A stretch of DNA of 64,000 bases from Halobacterium jilantaiense (GTDB lineage: Archaea > Halobacteriota > Halobacteria > Halobacteriales > Halobacteriaceae). The DNA is taken from contig NZ_FOJA01000001.1 in assembly GCF_900110535.1 (NCBI RefSeq), positions 1,364,001-1,428,000 of the forward strand, given 5' to 3'. Shown here piece by piece: positions 1 to 10,523 of this stretch (its first letter is position 1; each line of letters begins with the position of its first letter). The position numbers were made by a program, and so were the translations under genes. The notes below the pieces were generated by a model. The model worked only from the letters and a program-made list of their open reading frames with translations. It did not search any database and was not told the DNA's origin.

Positions 1-19
1 GCGAGTGAAAAATGCGTAG

Positions 20-631
20 TTAGTCGCCAAATAGGGCGTTCTTCACACGCCGAAGGATGCCAGACTCTCCGGAGGGATTCTGGGTCGGTGGGCACTCGTG
101 GTTCAATTGGCGTCGGTGGCGGAGGCAGAAATCCTGGCCACACCCATCACACTCGAACCGTGCGTCTCTTCCGCACTTGACGCAATCTGGGAGGTCGACA
201 GCTGGAGCGTCTTGCTCCTCGCGCCCCTCATCAGTAACTGAAGCCTGCTTCCCGTGGCTTACTGGGGTGCAGTCGTGTGCGGCTGACTCTCGGTGCTCCT
301 CACAGTAGGGGTCGCCGCATTCACCACAGTTCGCCCGGGCCGCCCGGTCGCACTCGGAGCAGGTCATTCCCGGTCCAGTTGTGGCTCCATTCTTCCTGGA
401 CGGAGCCCCTTTGTCCGACTCACTCGTGGGAGAATTACGCTGAATCTGCGTCTGGCGGCGATTCTTCCGGACAGAGAGGTCCTCCTTGAACCAGCCCTCA
501 CCGTTCTTCGAAAGCAGCGCCTCACAACGGTGGTCCTCGGGTAGTCTGTGATTGGAACAGAACGTTCCACCACACTCGTTGCAGGTGTAGGAGATTTTGT
601 CGTCGCCTGCGCAGAGTTCGCAGTCCCCCAT
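20..631 (-). CDS. AN1-type zinc-finger protein (three fingers)
   Basis: The 203-residue protein carries three AN1-like Cys/His clusters, roughly residues 4-36, 90-121 and 148-180. Each has the order CxxC, CxxC, C, H, H, C; for example CELC, CNEC, FCSNH and HRC in the first. The linkers are polar and low in complexity. The tail LRRVKNALFGD resembles a short amphipathic helix. AN1 fingers are zinc-binding protein-interaction modules also found in archaea; no enzymatic domain is visible. The gene stands alone, with a convergent or unknown neighbour to the left. The biological role is not known; I infer only zinc binding and protein or membrane contact. Confidence 0.8.
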   Translation of the reverse strand: MGDCELCAGDDKISYTCNECGGTFCSNHRLPEDHRCEALLSKNGEGWFKEDLSVRKNRRQTQIQRNSPTSESDKGAPSRKNGATTGPGMTCSECDRAARANCGECGDPYCEEHRESAAHDCTPVSHGKQASVTDEGREEQDAPAVDLPDCVKCGRDARFECDGCGQDFCLRHRRQLNHECPPTQNPSGESGILRRVKNALFGD

Positions 632-772
632 CAGGACTTCGGTGACGCGCTGTTGTAATAATTCCTACGTATACGATGATTTGAGGTCTCTCAGCTTCAG
701 AGAGCCAAGGTGGGCTTCCAGAAGGAACGCTTCGGGCAGTAAACTGCTACCGAGAGAGGAATCGTCTTCCAG

Positions 773-1531
773 TTATTCGACCTGCTCGTCGCCGTCCCAC
801 TCCGCGGAGTTGTCCGCGGGGTCGTAGCCGAGCGCTTCTTTCGCGCGCTCCAGACTGTAGTACTTGCGGTCGTTGTCAGAGATACCGTAGACGATTTCGT
901 AGCCGTAGTCCGCAGAGAGACAGCGGTCGAAGAGGTGCGCGCAGTCCCGGTAGGACAGCCACATCGCCTGCCCGCGCTCGTAGTCGATGGGTGGGTGACC
1001 CTCGGTGAGATTGCCGATGCGGACGGCGGCGAAGGAGAGGTCGTGTTCGTCGTGGTAGTACCGGCCGAGGGTCTCGCCGGCGGCCTTCGAGACGCCGTAG
1101 AGGTTGCCGGGGCGCGGGAGTTCCGTGCCGTCCAATTGGAAGTCGTCGTCGCTGCGGTAGAGGTCGGGTTTGCGCTCGGTCTCGTAGTGGCCGACGGCGT
1201 GGTTCGAGGACGCGAACACGAACCGGTCGACGCCCGCGTCGACGGCGGCGTCGAGAATCGTCTGCGTGCCGTCGATGTTGTTCCGGAGGACGCTGTCCCA
1301 GGGCGCTTCCGGCCGGGGGTCGCCGGCGAGGTGAATCACCGCGCCGCAGCCGTCCACGGCCGCCCGGATGGCGTCCTCGTCGGTGACGTCCGCGACGACG
1401 AACTCGTGGTCGGACTCGCCCGTCGGGGGCTCGCGGTCGAGGAGCCGCCAGTCGTAGTCCTCACCGATGCCGCCGAGGATGGCCTGACCGACGCGTCCGG
1501 AAGCGCCCGTGAGGAGGACCGGGTCGTCCAT
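773..1531 (-). CDS. azf: NAD-dependent epimerase/dehydratase family protein, Azf-like (glucose-6-phosphate dehydrogenase?)
   Basis: This 252-residue extended short-chain dehydrogenase opens with the nucleotide-binding motif TGASGRVG (residues 8-15). The catalytic YGVSK (YxxxK) lies near residue 145, preceded by SSNHAVG, which supplies the catalytic Ser. Length and sequence style match the haloarchaeal Azf family, an NAD-dependent glucose-6-phosphate dehydrogenase of the oxidative pentose phosphate route in Haloferax, which is related to uronate dehydrogenases. I recognise the family, but the substrate is inferred. It could instead be a uronate or sugar-nucleotide enzyme. It is a single gene, divergent from mptD across a gap of about 180 bp. 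Confidence 0.7.
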   Translation of the reverse strand: MDDPVLLTGASGRVGQAILGGIGEDYDWRLLDREPPTGESDHEFVVADVTDEDAIRAAVDGCGAVIHLAGDPRPEAPWDSVLRNNIDGTQTILDAAVDAGVDRFVFASSNHAVGHYETERKPDLYRSDDDFQLDGTELPRPGNLYGVSKAAGETLGRYYHDEHDLSFAAVRIGNLTEGHPPIDYERGQAMWLSYRDCAHLFDRCLSADYGYEIVYGISDNDRKYYSLERAKEALGYDPADNSAEWDGDEQVE

Positions 1532-1713
1532 TCGATTGGGTCTCCGCCCGACTGGGCTATCAATGGTGCGGTTCGTCGCGTGTAGTCAGCGAGCCAGCCA
1601 ACGGGGGTGGACGCGACGAGTGACGGAGCGGTCGTCTCGCCGGCGGCGGCCGTCTGTGGTCGTCGGCCGTGGGACGGCGACAGTGCTTAGTCCGGGCCGG
1701 CCCCAGCCGACGT

Positions 1714-2040
1714 ATGGCGAGTGACGCCCAGCAGGCGTGTTTCGAGGCGGGCATCAAGTTCGGGGCGCTCTACCACCAGTTCGCGGGGACGCCCGTGAGC
1801 CCGGCGAGCGCGCCGAGTCTGGAGACGGCCATCGAGGAGTCCATCGAGAACCAGCCGTTCTGCGAAGGGGTGGCCGTCGACATCCTCACCGACCGGCTGG
1901 ACGTCGAGCACGGCTACACGGAGCTGACGGGCGAGTACATGGAGGTCGAGATGCGCATCGACTACGAGGGCACCGAGGTGGTCGCGGAGATGGCGATGCA
2001 GGACGGCTACCCGCTGATGGAGCTCGCGAGCGTCGAGTGA
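1714..2040 (+). CDS. mptD: dihydroneopterin aldolase, archaeal MptD type
   Basis: The 108-residue protein has the hallmark AGIKFGALYHQFAGTPVS near its N-terminus, typical of the archaeal DUF372/MptD family. MptD cleaves dihydroneopterin to 6-hydroxymethyl-dihydropterin in the archaeal route to folate- or methanopterin-type cofactors. I chose the ATG at 1714. The 15 upstream in-frame residues are Arg-rich and unlike the acidic family, and 1714 gives the normal family length. The ArfB-like gene about 3 kb downstream may act in a connected GTP-derived cofactor pathway, but the two genes are not in one operon. Confidence 0.85.
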   Translation: MASDAQQACFEAGIKFGALYHQFAGTPVSPASAPSLETAIEESIENQPFCEGVAVDILTDRLDVEHGYTELTGEYMEVEMRIDYEGTEVVAEMAMQDGYPLMELASVE

Positions 2041-2100
2041 GGCGTGTTCACGTCCGCCTCGGGGCGTGCTTTTAAACCAGTCCCGGTCGAATCGGGTGAC

Positions 2101-2499
2101 ATGAGTCAGTCATCCATGGACGACGACGAACTGTTCGGCGAGGCGGCCGAGGAGATGCGCGCCGACGTCGAGGAACACCTCGACGCCGCTCGCGCGGAAC
2201 TCCCCGAGTCCGACGCCATCTGGGACGTGGACGCCGACAACACGCTCGGCGTGCTGAACGCGCTCCGGTCGGCGCTCGACATCGACGACGTCGAAGCCCA
2301 CGTCCGTGACGCGAAGAAGGCCTTCGTGATGGGTGAGCGCGCCGACGCCTTCGAGGACGCGGACGACCTCGAAGCGGACCTGGCGGCCGTCGAGGACGTG
2401 CTCGCGGACCTGGAGACGGCGCGCGAGCAGGTCGGCGAACTGGCGTCGACGGTGCCGGAGCTTCGCTCGGCGCTCGACGACGCCCACGACGGCGAGTAA
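2101..2499 (+). CDS. conserved haloarchaeal acidic protein, function unknown
   Basis: The 132-residue protein is highly acidic and predicted almost entirely helical, with long Glu/Asp/Ala/Leu stretches and heptad-like spacing. There are no Cys residues, no signal peptide and no membrane segment. The chosen start MSQSSMDDDE removes 19 non-acidic residues. It resembles a small haloarchaea-specific family (possibly the one listed as DUF5790, from memory). It lies 60 bp after mptD on the same strand and could be cotranscribed. No function can be assigned. Confidence 0.7.
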   Translation: MSQSSMDDDELFGEAAEEMRADVEEHLDAARAELPESDAIWDVDADNTLGVLNALRSALDIDDVEAHVRDAKKAFVMGERADAFEDADDLEADLAAVEDVLADLETAREQVGELASTVPELRSALDDAHDGE

Positions 2500-2816
2500 G
2501 CCCGGCCAGCGCCGCTCGCCCCGATTGCTCGGCGCGGCCAGCCGCGCAGTACGCACAGGCTACCGCGGTTTTCGGGCCGCAACAGCTCCCGGCGCGGCCG
2601 CTCCCGTCCGCTACTATTCTGCTGTTAAACGGCGATATCGACGCCCTAGGGCACTGAATTCGGCGAAACTGTCCTGCCAGCTTATCCGGCTCACCGTCGT
2701 GACCTGTGCCACACGCCCATGGCAGCCAACAGACGGGTGAGCGGTCATCTGGGGACGGAACAGACTGCAGACGGACGCACCGCACCGGAGCCGGCCCCGA
2801 ACGGGGTCGTAGGCCC
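2500..2816. other. intergenic region upstream of otsAB
   Basis: About 317 bases with no convincing gene. The only long frame across its end adds 37 Arg/Gly-rich residues to the trehalose enzyme and looks spurious. An AT-rich patch around 2615-2640 (ctactattctgctgttaaac) is the best place for a TATA/BRE promoter, but nothing decisive is seen. Confidence 0.4.
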
Positions 2817-5174
2817 GTGAACGAACACGACGACGAGAGCGACGGAATACGAGTCCCGGAGGCGCTCGACGGCCGCGAACTGCTCGTCGCGTCGAACCGC
2901 GAACCGTACACGCACAGCTACGACGACGACGGAGACGTGACCGTTTCCCGGCCCGCCGGCGGTCTCACCGCCGCGCTCGACCCGATTATGCAGGTGCTCT
3001 CGGGGACGTGGGTAGCGTGGGGCAGCGGGGACGCCGACTTCGACGTCGCAGACGACGAGGGGCGCGTCGGAGTGCCGCCCGACGACCCCGCGTACACGGT
3101 GCGGCGGCTCCACCTCACCGACCGCCAGCTCTCGGGGTACTACTACGGCTTCAGCAACCAGGTGCTGTGGCCGCTGTGCCACGGCATGCCGACGCGAGCG
3201 ACCTTCGACGACGAGTTCTGGGACTTCTACACCGAGGTCAACGAGACGTTCGCCGACGCGCTCGTCGACTCCGCCGAGACCGACGACCCCGTGGTCTGGT
3301 TCCAGGATTACCATCTGGCGCACGCGCCGCGGCACGTCCGCGAGGAGCTACCGGACGCGTTCCTGACGCAGTTCTGGCACGTGCCGTGGCCGTCCTGGGG
3401 GACGTTCCGGTCGTGCCCCCAGCACCGCGAGCTACTCACGGGACTGCTCGCGAACGACGTCCTGGGGTTCCACGACGAGACGTACTGCCAGTCGTTCTTC
3501 GAGTGCGTCGAAGCGGCGTTCGACGACGTGCGCGTCGACAGGGACGCCGGCGAAGTGGCGTACGGCGGGCACACGACGCGCGTGCAGAGCCAGCCGCTGG
3601 GCATCGACGCGGACGCTCACGCCGGCCTCGCAGCGACCGAGGCGGCGGAGTCGTTCTGGGCGTCGTTCGGCGAGCGCACCGACCTCGGCGACCAGGTCGC
3701 GGTCGGCGTCGACCGCCTCGACTACACGAAAGGCATCCTCCAGCGTCTGGACGCTCTGGAGTACCTCTGGGCGCACAGCCCCGAGCGCCGGGGGACGCTG
3801 ACGTACGTCCAGAAGGGCAGCGAGTCCCGCTCGCGCATCGACGAGTACCGTGAACTCCAGGCGGACGTGGAGCGGCGCGTCGAGGAGATCAACGACCGGT
3901 TCGGCACCGACGACTGGACGCCCGTCGTGTACGACGCCAGCTACTACGCCCGCGAGGAGCTGGCGGCGCTCTACCGGCACGCGGACGTGGCGCTCGTCAG
4001 CCCGCTCCGGGACGGCATGAACCTCGTCGCGAAGGAGTACGTCGCCGCCCAGCTGGGCGACGACGGCGTCCTCGTGCTCTCGGAGTTCGCGGGGGCCGTG
4101 GAGTCGCTCGGCGAGGAGGCGCTGGTCGTGAACCCGAACGACACGGCGGCGTTCGCGACGGCCATCGAGGCGGCGCTGTCGATGCCCGAGCGCACGCGCC
4201 GCCGCCGGATGCGGGCGCTCCGGCGGCAGGTCCACGGCGAGGACACGGACGCCTGGATCGACCGGCAGTTCGAGGGCGTCAGAGACGACCGGAGCAGCGA
4301 GGACGGTGACGGGAAAGCGCCGCGCTGGCAGTCCACGCCGGTCTCCGTCTGGGGCCGCAAGCAGTGGCTCCGCGAGCGATTGCAGGCCGCCGACGGCCTG
4401 TTCGTGATGACGGACTTCGACGGCACGGTCGCGGACATCGTCGACGACCCGGAGGACGCCGCGATGCGGGAGCGCGCCCGGGAAGCCCTCGAAGGCGTCA
4501 CCGCCCACCCGCGAGGGAAGGTCGCGGTCGTGAGCGGCCGCGCCGTCGAGGACGTCCGGGAGCGCGCCGGTGTCGACGGTGCGTACTACGCCGGCAACCA
4601 CGGCCTCGAACTGGACGACGGCGACGAGGTGTCCGTTCACTCGGGTGCCCGCGGGGCCCGGCAGTGTCTGCCCGAGGTCTGCGAGGCCGTCGAGCAGGCG
4701 TTCGCGCACGACGACGTCGTCGTCGAGGACAAGGGCGTCACCGCGACGGTCCACTACCGGCAGGCGGACGTGGACGGCGACCGCGCACGGGCCGTCGTGG
4801 AGTCCATCGTCACCGACCACGACCCCGAGCGCGCGCTCCGGCTGACGGCGGGCAAGCAGATCGTGGAGCTCCGGCCGGACGTCGACTGGGGGAAGGGGGC
4901 CTGTGTCGACCTGCTGCGGGAGCAGTACACGCCAGACGACGAGTCGTGGCTGACCGTCTACGTCGGCGACGACACCACCGACGAGGCCGCGTTCGAGGCG
5001 CTCGACGGGGACGGCGTGGCGGTGGCCGTCGGGTCGGACACGGACGCCACCGCGGCACCCTGCGTCGTCAGCGACCCGAGAGAGGTCACCGACCTGCTCG
5101 GCTGGCTCGCCGGCGAGGGGCTCACGAATCTGGAAGCGCCCCGCTGCGAGGACACCGTCGTCGAACTGAACTGA
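2817..5174 (+). CDS. otsAB: fused trehalose-6-phosphate synthase/phosphatase (OtsA-OtsB)
   Basis: The 785-residue protein is two enzymes in one chain. Residues 1 to about 480 are a GT20 trehalose-6-phosphate synthase with SNREPYTH, RPAGGL, VDRLDYTKG and the donor-site SPLRDGMNLVAKEYVA. After a charged linker, residues from about 525 are a HAD-type trehalose-6-phosphate phosphatase with DFDGTVA, VVSGRA, GNHGLE and GDDTTDEAAF. The product would be trehalose, a compatible solute, made in the cytosol from UDP- or other NDP-glucose and glucose-6-phosphate. I chose GTG at 2817 because the frame upstream lacks haloarchaeal composition; ATG at 2706 is the alternative. The gene is monocistronic. Confidence 0.9.
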   Translation: MNEHDDESDGIRVPEALDGRELLVASNREPYTHSYDDDGDVTVSRPAGGLTAALDPIMQVLSGTWVAWGSGDADFDVADDEGRVGVPPDDPAYTVRRLHLTDRQLSGYYYGFSNQVLWPLCHGMPTRATFDDEFWDFYTEVNETFADALVDSAETDDPVVWFQDYHLAHAPRHVREELPDAFLTQFWHVPWPSWGTFRSCPQHRELLTGLLANDVLGFHDETYCQSFFECVEAAFDDVRVDRDAGEVAYGGHTTRVQSQPLGIDADAHAGLAATEAAESFWASFGERTDLGDQVAVGVDRLDYTKGILQRLDALEYLWAHSPERRGTLTYVQKGSESRSRIDEYRELQADVERRVEEINDRFGTDDWTPVVYDASYYAREELAALYRHADVALVSPLRDGMNLVAKEYVAAQLGDDGVLVLSEFAGAVESLGEEALVVNPNDTAAFATAIEAALSMPERTRRRRMRALRRQVHGEDTDAWIDRQFEGVRDDRSSEDGDGKAPRWQSTPVSVWGRKQWLRERLQAADGLFVMTDFDGTVADIVDDPEDAAMRERAREALEGVTAHPRGKVAVVSGRAVEDVRERAGVDGAYYAGNHGLELDDGDEVSVHSGARGARQCLPEVCEAVEQAFAHDDVVVEDKGVTATVHYRQADVDGDRARAVVESIVTDHDPERALRLTAGKQIVELRPDVDWGKGACVDLLREQYTPDDESWLTVYVGDDTTDEAAFEALDGDGVAVAVGSDTDATAAPCVVSDPREVTDLLGWLAGEGLTNLEAPRCEDTVVELN

Positions 5175-5264
5175 CAGAGACGGTCAGCGGCCGCTCCGAC
5201 CGGCCGCCCGCTGCCAGCAGCCGGTCACTGCCACCCGGCGGTCACTGCCACCCGGCGCTCCCGT

Positions 5265-6062
5265 CTACTCGTGGGGTGGCAGGCTCGTGTCGCGCGTCTC
5301 GACGGCGTCCAGCAGCGCGACCAGCGAGTCCGCGGCGAGGTCGAGGAGTGCCTCGCCGCGCTCCGCGTCGCCGTCGCGCGGGTCGCCGACGACACCGTTC
5401 TCACTGAACTCCACGACGTCGACCGCGAGATTCGCGTGCGACGTCCAGTCGCCCCAGCCGTCGCTCGCGCCCGCAGCGGCGTCTTCGACGCGGTCCTCCC
5501 GGACGAGGTCCGGGTCGGTGTGCCGGAGGAACGCGGTCTCCAGCGGGCCGGCATGGCCCATGTCGGCGCTGTGGTCGCCGACCGCGTCGAACCACGTGAA
5601 CGGGACGGCGTAGGCGTCGTCGTGTCGTGCGATGGTCGCACACACCTCGCCGAGCGCGGCGACGTTCCCGCCGTGGCCGTTCACGACGACGACGCGGTCC
5701 CAGCCGTGGCTCGCGAGACTGCCGACGACGTCGCGGACGGTCGACCGGAAGGTGTCCGGGGACACCCACAGCGTCCCCGTGAACTGGCGGTGCTCCTCGG
5801 AGACGCCGACGGTGACAGGCGGTGCGACGACGACGTCGTCGGTCGCCGTGTCGGCGTCGGTCTCGTAGGCCTCGGCCCCCGCCTCGGCGACGGCCTGCGC
5901 CGTGAAGTGGTCGGTTCCGAGCGGGGCGTGTGGCCCGTGCTGTTCCGTGCTGCCGACCGGAAGCACCGCGAGGTCCGTGTCGGCGGCGTCGGCGTCCGTC
6001 CACGTCGCGTCAGCGAGCCGCATACCCGGAGCCACGCGAGCCGGTGGCTTGTAGGCTGTCAT
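5265..6062 (-). CDS. arfB: creatininase-family hydrolase, ArfB-like
   Basis: The 265-residue protein has the creatininase-fold metal site: VGSTEQHGPHAPLGTD near residue 38, VNGHGGN near residue 125, and a conserved acidic residue in AGPLETAF. In archaea this family includes ArfB, which removes formate from the first GTP cyclohydrolase III product on the route to riboflavin and the deazaflavin F420. I assign ArfB by family and taxon, not by a diagnostic residue; creatinine amidohydrolase or mycofactocin MftE-type activity cannot be excluded. MRLADATW, 13 residues inside, is an alternative start. It is the downstream neighbour of the ABC exporter on the same strand, 33 bp away. Confidence 0.65.
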   Translation of the reverse strand: MTAYKPPARVAPGMRLADATWTDADAADTDLAVLPVGSTEQHGPHAPLGTDHFTAQAVAEAGAEAYETDADTATDDVVVAPPVTVGVSEEHRQFTGTLWVSPDTFRSTVRDVVGSLASHGWDRVVVVNGHGGNVAALGEVCATIARHDDAYAVPFTWFDAVGDHSADMGHAGPLETAFLRHTDPDLVREDRVEDAAAGASDGWGDWTSHANLAVDVVEFSENGVVGDPRDGDAERGEALLDLAADSLVALLDAVETRDTSLPPHE

Positions 6063-6095
6063 CCGGCAGCGCGATACGGAACCGCAGAGGCGGGG

Positions 6096-8018
<1,923 letters not shown>

Positions 8019-8100
8019 GTCCCTGACCAGAAGTAGTCATCTGCAAAAAACGTTTCCTACGAATCGAAACACTCCCGCGGACGCGGGCAGCAGCCGGCCG

Positions 8101-8649
8101 TCAGCTACCCTCGGTGCCCGCGACGACGACCCTGTCGCCCTCCTCGACGCCGCGCTCGACCGTCCAGTTGTACGGCACCTCGAGCACCCACTTCCCGCGA
8201 CCCGGGTACGGCGTCAGGTCCTCGTTGTCGTCCTCGGTGGGCGCGTGGTGGATTTCGGTGATGCGGCCGTCGGCGTCCACGTACACGATGTCGATAGGGA
8301 AGTCCATCGAGCGCATCACGTACGTGTGCCGGCCCTCGTCCGGGTAGACGAACAGCATCCCCTCGTCCGCACCGAGGGACTCGTGCTCGCTCAAGCCCGT
8401 GTACTGCTCGTCCGGCGTGTCGGCGATTTCCACAGTGACAGCTCCGAGACGGTCGTTTCGCTCACGGTCGCAGACGGTTACGCGGGGGCGCTCTGCGGTC
8501 GCTGTCGACTGCGCCGTCGGTGAACACGCCGTCGCAGTCGTCGCGGCCGTCGCATCACCATCCGTCCCGGGTTCTGACGCACTGAGCGGGGACCCCGCAC
8601 AGCCAGCGACCACGAGCAGCGCGACCACTCCCAGCGTACGCCAGTCCAT
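8101..8649 (-). CDS. DUF192 lipoprotein
   Basis: The 182-residue protein has a bacterial-style lipoprotein signal, LLVVAGCAGS, with the lipobox Cys at residue 17. A Thr/Ala-rich spacer of about 40 residues follows, and then a DUF192 domain with MRSMDFPIDIVYVD and the start-of-domain VEIADTPDEQYTGLS. It is predicted to be anchored on the outer face of the membrane. DUF192 has a known compact fold but no assigned reaction. It is the last chromosomal gene before the tRNA-Val integration site. Confidence 0.8.
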   Translation of the reverse strand: MDWRTLGVVALLVVAGCAGSPLSASEPGTDGDATAATTATACSPTAQSTATAERPRVTVCDRERNDRLGAVTVEIADTPDEQYTGLSEHESLGADEGMLFVYPDEGRHTYVMRSMDFPIDIVYVDADGRITEIHHAPTEDDNEDLTPYPGRGKWVLEVPYNWTVERGVEEGDRVVVAGTEGS

Positions 8650-8733
8650 GCCGCGGTGTAGGGTAGCCCGGGGTTTGGCCGTTCCGGCGAAGGGAAACGG
8701 TTTTTGCCGCCCGACGGCTCGTTTCGAGTACGT

Positions 8734-8807
8734 GGGTTCGTGGTCTAGTTGGTCATGACGCGGCCTTTACAAGGCCGAGGTCGGTGGTTCAAATCCGCCC
8801 GAACCCA
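8734..8807 (+). tRNA. tRNA-Val (anticodon TAC)
   Basis: A 74-nt cloverleaf. The acceptor stem is GGGTTCG/CGAACCC with discriminator A. The anticodon stem CGGCC/GGCCG encloses the loop TTTACAA, giving anticodon TAC (codon GTA). The T-loop is GTTCAAATC. CCA is not encoded as a tail. The 3' end is the attachment site of the integrated element that follows. Confidence 0.95.
8795..8807 (+). other. attL: tRNA-Val 3' end
   Basis: The 13 bases CCGCCCGAACCCA close the tRNA gene. They recur exactly at 33478-33490 in the same orientation, so this is the left attachment core. The wider 24-base ends (8784-8807 and 33467-33490) align without gaps with 20 matches. Confidence 0.85.
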
Positions 8808-8821
8808 TAGGAAATAAAGGC

Positions 8822-8844
8822 AAAGCGGCCGTTTCTGCCGCTTT
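8822..8844 (+). terminator. hairpin after tRNA-Val
   Basis: A perfect 8-bp stem AAAGCGGC/GCCGCTTT with a 7-base loop lies 15 bases after the tRNA. It belongs to the element side of attL and may end tRNA transcription or insulate the element. The role is inferred from position only. Confidence 0.4.
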
Positions 8845-8937
8845 CGTTGTCTCTCAGTCCGCGAGAGAGATCTGTCGCTTCTGCGGTGAACCGGCCGGCG
8901 ACCGCTGCCCCGCGCTCGAACAGGGTGAGTGCCGTCC

Positions 8938-9060
8938 ATGAGGCGGTTTTGCCCCGACTGCGGCGCGAGGCTGCGCCCATCGACGTCGCCGGGTGGACTC
9001 CCTCGCCGTGTCTGTCCGGACTGCGACTGTGGCCCAGTGGGGGTGAACGCGGGCCCATGA
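8938..9060 (+). CDS. zinc-finger micro-protein (40 aa)
   Basis: ATG at 8938 opens a 40-residue frame with two knuckles, FCPDCGARL at residues 4-12 and VCPDCDCG at 25-32. This is the CPxCG pattern of haloarchaeal zinc-finger micro-proteins. Its TGA overlaps the ATG of the next gene (ATGA at 9057-9060), which argues for translational coupling and that the gene is real. A regulatory or adaptor role is likely; it is too small for an enzyme. Confidence 0.65.
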   Translation: MRRFCPDCGARLRPSTSPGGLPRRVCPDCDCGPVGVNAGP

Positions 9061-9653
9061 CGGTGGTCGAGGACGTTCTCTCACCGGCTCAGTACGAGGC
9101 GTGGAGTGCGTGCCGCGCTCCGGGCGAGATGCCGGTTCGGATGTTCGCTCGCGAGACCGAGCGCTCAGAGGGGACAGTCGGGAACCACCTCAGGCGTGCC
9201 GAGGACAAGCTCGCGGCGGCAGCCGACGCCTTCGCGGCCGTCGCCGAACCCGTGGACTTCCTCGAGGAGCGCGACGCCCGCTCGACGAGCTGGGAGCGCG
9301 CCGCCCCGCTGGCTCCGGCAACCGAGATTCGACAGCTCAACAGCCACGCGTGGCTGCTCCAGCTTCCCGACGGCAGCCCCCACGTCACGGCGCTGCTACG
9401 GCGTCAGGGCAGCTATCAGGGATGGTGTGACTGCAACGGCTGGGAGTACCGCGACGACCCAGCGTCACCGTGCGCGCACCTCTGTACGCTCCGTCAGGGC
9501 GCGTTCGCTCACGTCGAGACCGCCGAAGGTGAACGCCTCCAGGTCACGGAGGCCAGCGCGACCCGCGAGCCCGTGACCGACGGCGGGGAGTTCGTCAAGC
9601 CGGCGGCTGGCGCGGATGGCCGCGAGTTCGGCCGCCCGGAGGGTCAGCTATGA
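9057..9653 (+). CDS. SWIM zinc-finger protein with helix-turn-helix
   Basis: This is a 198-residue protein. Residues 1-50 resemble a sigma-70 region-4-like helix-turn-helix (LSPAQYEAW, then ETERSEGTVGNHLRRAEDKL). Around residues 120-145 there is a SWIM finger: CDC followed by CAH (CxCxnCxH). SWIM fingers bind DNA or protein. ATG at 9057 is chosen because it overlaps the upstream micro-protein stop; a longer frame from 8847 would cover that gene. It is probably an early regulator of the element. Confidence 0.75.
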   Translation: MTVVEDVLSPAQYEAWSACRAPGEMPVRMFARETERSEGTVGNHLRRAEDKLAAAADAFAAVAEPVDFLEERDARSTSWERAAPLAPATEIRQLNSHAWLLQLPDGSPHVTALLRRQGSYQGWCDCNGWEYRDDPASPCAHLCTLRQGAFAHVETAEGERLQVTEASATREPVTDGGEFVKPAAGADGREFGRPEGQL

Positions 9654-9868
9654 CAGCCGCTCGCGCTGTCAGACACGCTGAATCCAGCACGTCGGCCGCG
9701 CTGAGTGCGCTGCGAGCGGATGTCGCTCGTGTCATACCACCCCTCCCCGTCGGTGTGAATAGTAGTTATCGCGTGCCCGCCCGTCCAAGCACTCGCGATA
9801 TTGTGCCCCCCGAAGGGGGGCAGCGCGCGGACGCTCGCACGCGAGTCGCCGCGGGGTGGTCGGCATGA
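9650..9868 (+). CDS. small hypothetical protein
   Basis: A 72-residue frame joined to its neighbours by ATGA overlaps at both ends (9650 and 9865), which is the main support. The composition is Arg/Ala-rich rather than acidic, and no domain is seen. It contains a perfect hairpin, TGCCCCCC-GAA-GGGGGGCA, at 9804-9822, so this stretch may act as RNA or DNA structure rather than, or as well as, coding sequence. Confidence 0.4.
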   Translation: MTAARAVRHAESSTSAALSALRADVARVIPPLPVGVNSSYRVPARPSTRDIVPPEGGQRADARTRVAAGWSA

Positions 9869-10059
9869 GTGAGGACCTCTCGACTGACTCGATCGTGGTC
9901 ACCATGTTCGTTACCTGCGCTCTGACGGGGTACGTCTATCCGGGCCAAACCGCGGTAGGGATGTTCGCCAGTGGTGTGACGGTCTACTACATTATCGGCA
10001 TCGCAGCAGGAGCGTCACTGTGTGAGATGACGCCGTTCGTCGGGGGTGGTTCGGCGTGA
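9865..10059 (+). CDS. small membrane protein
   Basis: The 64-residue protein has two predicted membrane helices, SIVVTMFVTCALTGYVY and a second hydrophobic stretch from GMFASGVTVYYIIGIAAGA. ATG at 9865 overlaps the previous stop and its own stop overlaps the GTG at 10056. There is no family match by eye. In a provirus it could be a membrane-associated accessory or holin-like protein. Confidence 0.6.
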   Translation: MSEDLSTDSIVVTMFVTCALTGYVYPGQTAVGMFASGVTVYYIIGIAAGASLCEMTPFVGGGSA

Positions 10060-10523
10060 GTCGGCACACTGTCCGCGTCGACGAGGAGGACCTCGACGAG
10101 TATCTGGACGACGCGGAGAACAAGAGTGAGCTGGTGCGAGAGGCCGTGCGGCTGTACCGGCTGAAGAACGGCGCTGTCGACGACGCCCGGCTCACCGACA
10201 AGCAGCGGGCGGCCTACGCGTGGCTCCGCGAATACGTCGGCGTCGAGGAGACGATGCAGTACGAGGTGGTCCAGACGGTGCTGTCCCAAAAGCTCTCGCT
10301 GGGCAAGGAGATCGTGAAGGAGCTCGTGTTGAAGCCGCTGGACCGACTGGGCTACCTCGACGTGACACCGCGGATGCACCACGTCATCGTCGAGGTCCGG
10401 CCGCCGGACGTCGTCGACGGGAAGAAGCCGACGACGCCCGACCCAGACGACCCAGATGGCGCAGGTGAGACGTTGGACGCCCTCGAAGCGGCCGGTGAGG
10501 GGGTGGCCGAAGGTGCCGACTGA
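10056..10523 (+). CDS. ribbon-helix-helix DNA-binding protein
   Basis: The 155-residue protein starts at GTG 10056. The first 40 residues (HTVRVDEEDLDEYLDDAENK, then SELVREAVRLY) have the strand-helix-helix pattern of CopG/ribbon-helix-helix repressors. The middle (AYAWLREYVGVEETMQYEVV) is helical, and the tail is acidic and Pro-rich. It is likely a transcription regulator of the element. It sits in a chain of overlapping plus-strand genes. Confidence 0.7.
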   Translation: MSRHTVRVDEEDLDEYLDDAENKSELVREAVRLYRLKNGAVDDARLTDKQRAAYAWLREYVGVEETMQYEVVQTVLSQKLSLGKEIVKELVLKPLDRLGYLDVTPRMHHVIVEVRPPDVVDGKKPTTPDPDDPDGAGETLDALEAAGEGVAEGAD

